From contig NZ_AP019777.1 in NCBI RefSeq assembly GCF_019669905.1, positions 310,001-374,000 on the forward strand: a stretch of 64,000 nt of DNA, in the 5' to 3' direction. Positions 62,422 through 64,000 of this stretch are shown here, one piece after another. The notes under the pieces were generated by a model. The model saw only the letters and a program-made list of their open reading frames with translations, was not told the origin of the DNA and did not search any database. Origin of the DNA: Methylomonas koyamae (GTDB taxonomy: Bacteria > Pseudomonadota > Gammaproteobacteria > Methylococcales > Methylomonadaceae). The position numbers and the translations under genes are program-made. Positions within the stretch are counted from its first letter, which is position 1; each line of letters begins with the position of its first letter.

Positions 62422-63895
62422 CGCGCCGTTCCCGGCCTTGATGGTGCAGGGCGCCACGTCCGACGCCGGCAAAAGCACTTTGGTGACCGCTCTGTGCCGT
62501 TACTACCGGCGCCAGGGCATCAGCGTGGCGCCGTTCAAGCCGCAAAACATGGCCTTGAACAGCGCCGTGACGGTAGACGGCGGCGAAATCGGCCGGGCCC
62601 AGGCGGCGCAGGCTGCCGCCTGCGGCCTGGAGCCGCACAGCGACATGAATCCGGTGTTGTTGAAGCCCAATTCCGATACCACAGCCCAAGTCGTCATCCA
62701 CGGCAAGGTCTTGCAAAACCAGTCGGCGGCCCAGTACCACGACTATAAAAAAGTGGCGAAACAAGCGGTGCTGGAGTCGTGGCGGCGCCTGACCGCGCAA
62801 TACTCGATGGTCGTGGTCGAAGGTGCCGGCAGCCCGGCCGAAATCAATTTGCGCGCCGGCGACATCGCCAACATGGGCTTTGCCGAAGCGGTGGATTGTC
62901 CGGTGATTCTGATCGCCGACATCGACCGCGGCGGTGTGTTCGCCCATCTGGTCGGTACGTTGGAATTGCTGTCCGCCAGCGAACGGCGGCGGGTGGTGGG
63001 CTTCGTCATCAACCGCTTCCGCGGCGATATCGCTTTGCTGCAATCCGGGCTGGATTGGCTGGAAGCCAAAACCGGCAAGCCGGTGCTGGCCGTGCTGCCG
63101 TATCTGCACGATCTGTATCTGGAAGCTGAGGATGCGCTGTCCACCAGTCATGCCTGCAGTGCAAATAACGCTGCATTTCATATCGTCGTGCCGCATCTGC
63201 CCAGTTTCAGCAACCATACCGATTTCGATCCGTTGCAATTGCATCCCGGCGTTCAGGTCAGTTTTGCCAAGCGGCCGGAACAGGTCGCCGGCGCCGACCT
63301 GATCGTGCTGCCAGGCAGCAAAGCGGTGCGCAGCGATCTGGCGCAACTGCGCGAGCGCGGCTGGGACAGCTTCATTCGCCGCCATCTGCGATACGGCGGC
63401 AAGTTGCTGGGCATTTGCGGCGGGTTCCAGATGCTGGGTCAGGTGATCGCCGACCCGCTCGGCCTGGAAGGCGCCCCCGGCCAAGCCGAGGGCTTGGGAC
63501 TGTTGGATATGGCGACCGAACTGCAAGCGGAGAAATGCCTGAAACGCACGGCCGGGAGGTTTTACCGGCAGAGCACGCCGGTGGCCGGCTATGAAATCCA
63601 TCTGGGGCTGAGCTCCGGTCCGGCTTTGTCGCAGCCCCTGTTCGAATTAGCCGACGGCCCGGACGGCGCGGTTGCCGCCGACGGCCAGGTCGCCGGCAGC
63701 TATCTGCACGGCTTGTTCGACTTGCCGGAAGCCTGCGACGCCCTGCTGGTCTGGGCCGGTTACCGCGCCGAATCCGCCGTCGATTTCAATGCGCTGCGCG
63801 AGGCCGGCATCGAGCGTCTGGCTGACTGTTTGGCCGAGCACTGCGACTTCGCCAAGCTGGAAGCCGGCGTTCGCCGGTTCCGCTCAGAACAATAA
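62411..63895 (+). CDS. cobQ: Cobyric acid synthase
   Basis: This 494-residue glutamine-dependent amidase adds four amide groups to adenosylcobyrinic acid a,c-diamide. The N-terminal dethiobiotin-synthetase-like ATPase has [18 protein letters not shown] (11-28) and [10 protein letters not shown]. The middle has [11 protein letters not shown]. The C-terminal class I glutamine amidotransferase has [14 protein letters not shown] with the catalytic Cys near residue 336. It is the last complete gene of the cluster. Confidence 0.95.
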   Translation: MKPSAPFPALMVQGATSDAGKSTLVTALCRYYRRQGISVAPFKPQNMALNSAVTVDGGEIGRAQAAQAAACGLEPHSDMNPVLLKPNSDTTAQVVIHGKVLQNQSAAQYHDYKKVAKQAVLESWRRLTAQYSMVVVEGAGSPAEINLRAGDIANMGFAEAVDCPVILIADIDRGGVFAHLVGTLELLSASERRRVVGFVINRFRGDIALLQSGLDWLEAKTGKPVLAVLPYLHDLYLEAEDALSTSHACSANNAAFHIVVPHLPSFSNHTDFDPLQLHPGVQVSFAKRPEQVAGADLIVLPGSKAVRSDLAQLRERGWDSFIRRHLRYGGKLLGICGGFQMLGQVIADPLGLEGAPGQAEGLGLLDMATELQAEKCLKRTAGRFYRQSTPVAGYEIHLGLSSGPALSQPLFELADGPDGAVAADGQVAGSYLHGLFDLPEACDALLVWAGYRAESAVDFNALREAGIERLADCLAEHCDFAKLEAGVRRFRSEQ

Positions 63896-64000
63896 CTCGC
63901 AGTGCTCCAGTAACTGGACGATCTCCAGATTCACTTCCAGTAGCTTTTTAAACTGCTCGCCGGCTTCCGCGGCGCGGCCCTCTTGCCGGCTGCGCCACAT
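63884..64000 (-). CDS. C-terminal end of an unidentified minus-strand gene
   Basis: An open frame runs from the window edge to a TGA at 63884-63886, overlapping the end of cobQ by 12 bases. The visible 38 residues include [20 protein letters not shown], a helical segment. Too little is present to assign a family; it could also be a chance frame. Confidence 0.4.
   Translation of the reverse strand: MWRSRQEGRAAEAGEQFKKLLEVNLEIVQLLEHCELLF

Overview
The window reads as a chromosomal segment of a gammaproteobacterium, most likely a Methylomonas-like methanotroph (Methylococcaceae). This placement is an inference. It rests on the glyS-gmhB-plsC order, an Rsd/AlgQ homologue, cytochrome c4, multicopper oxidases, an aerobic cobalamin-completion operon with bluB, and several exported proteins ending in VPVPGAVWLFGSALAG-type PEP-CTERM/VPLPA-CTERM sorting tails. 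No pmo, mmo or mxa gene is present to prove methanotrophy, and I saw no tRNA, rRNA, CRISPR array or insertion sequence.

Layout. 0-5 kb: end of glyS, gmhB, a PlsC acyltransferase, two tandem micro-lipoproteins, an HTTM-DUF393 fusion and small membrane proteins. 5-9 kb: B12-dependent methionine synthase metH and a glutaredoxin-like protein. 9-17 kb: trmB, an NfeD/SPFH pair, and a moxR-DUF58-tgpA (transglutaminase) operon. 17-23 kb: DksA/TraR-type zinc finger protein, engB, cytochrome c4, dsbA and two tandem GGDEF diguanylate cyclases with intact I-sites. 22.7-32 kb: a stand-alone M41-type protease, a membrane-tethered GH17 glucanase-like enzyme, two convergent multicopper oxidases (one with a type-C-like copper layout) and a UPF0182 membrane protein. 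32-42 kb: rsd, a nucleoside-phosphorylase-fold gene, an SDR, a DUF4124 protein and recC-recB, with no recD following.

42.0-51.3 kb is the most distinctive region: an accessory surface-protein island. It holds two paralogous VPLPA-CTERM proteins, an Asp-box beta-propeller protein with a C-terminal dockerin-like module, a cohesin-like protein with its own sorting tail, two further VPVPGA-CTERM proteins and an unusually large MauG-type diheme peroxidase. Two leaders in this island start with sigma-54 (-24/-12) promoter candidates. The first leader also contains a candidate c-di-GMP-I (GEMM-I) riboswitch with a mutually exclusive downstream hairpin. If correct, the island would be controlled by RpoN (known for exosortase/PEP-CTERM systems) and by c-di-GMP, which the two GGDEF enzymes in the window could supply. 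The cohesin-dockerin pair could assemble the propeller protein onto a sorted surface anchor, a minimal cellulosome-like arrangement. Exosortase itself is not in the window.

51.3-54 kb is a scar region: a decayed AraC-type cupin fragment, a XRE-ImmA/DUF4411 (PIN-like) toxin-antitoxin pair and two REP-like inverted repeats. 54-64 kb returns to housekeeping functions: M48 protease, ABC-F ATPase, membrane protein, universal stress protein, then cobU-cobT-(TM2 protein)-cobS-bluB-cobQ, which complete the lower ligand and nucleotide loop of the cofactor that MetH at 5-9 kb uses.
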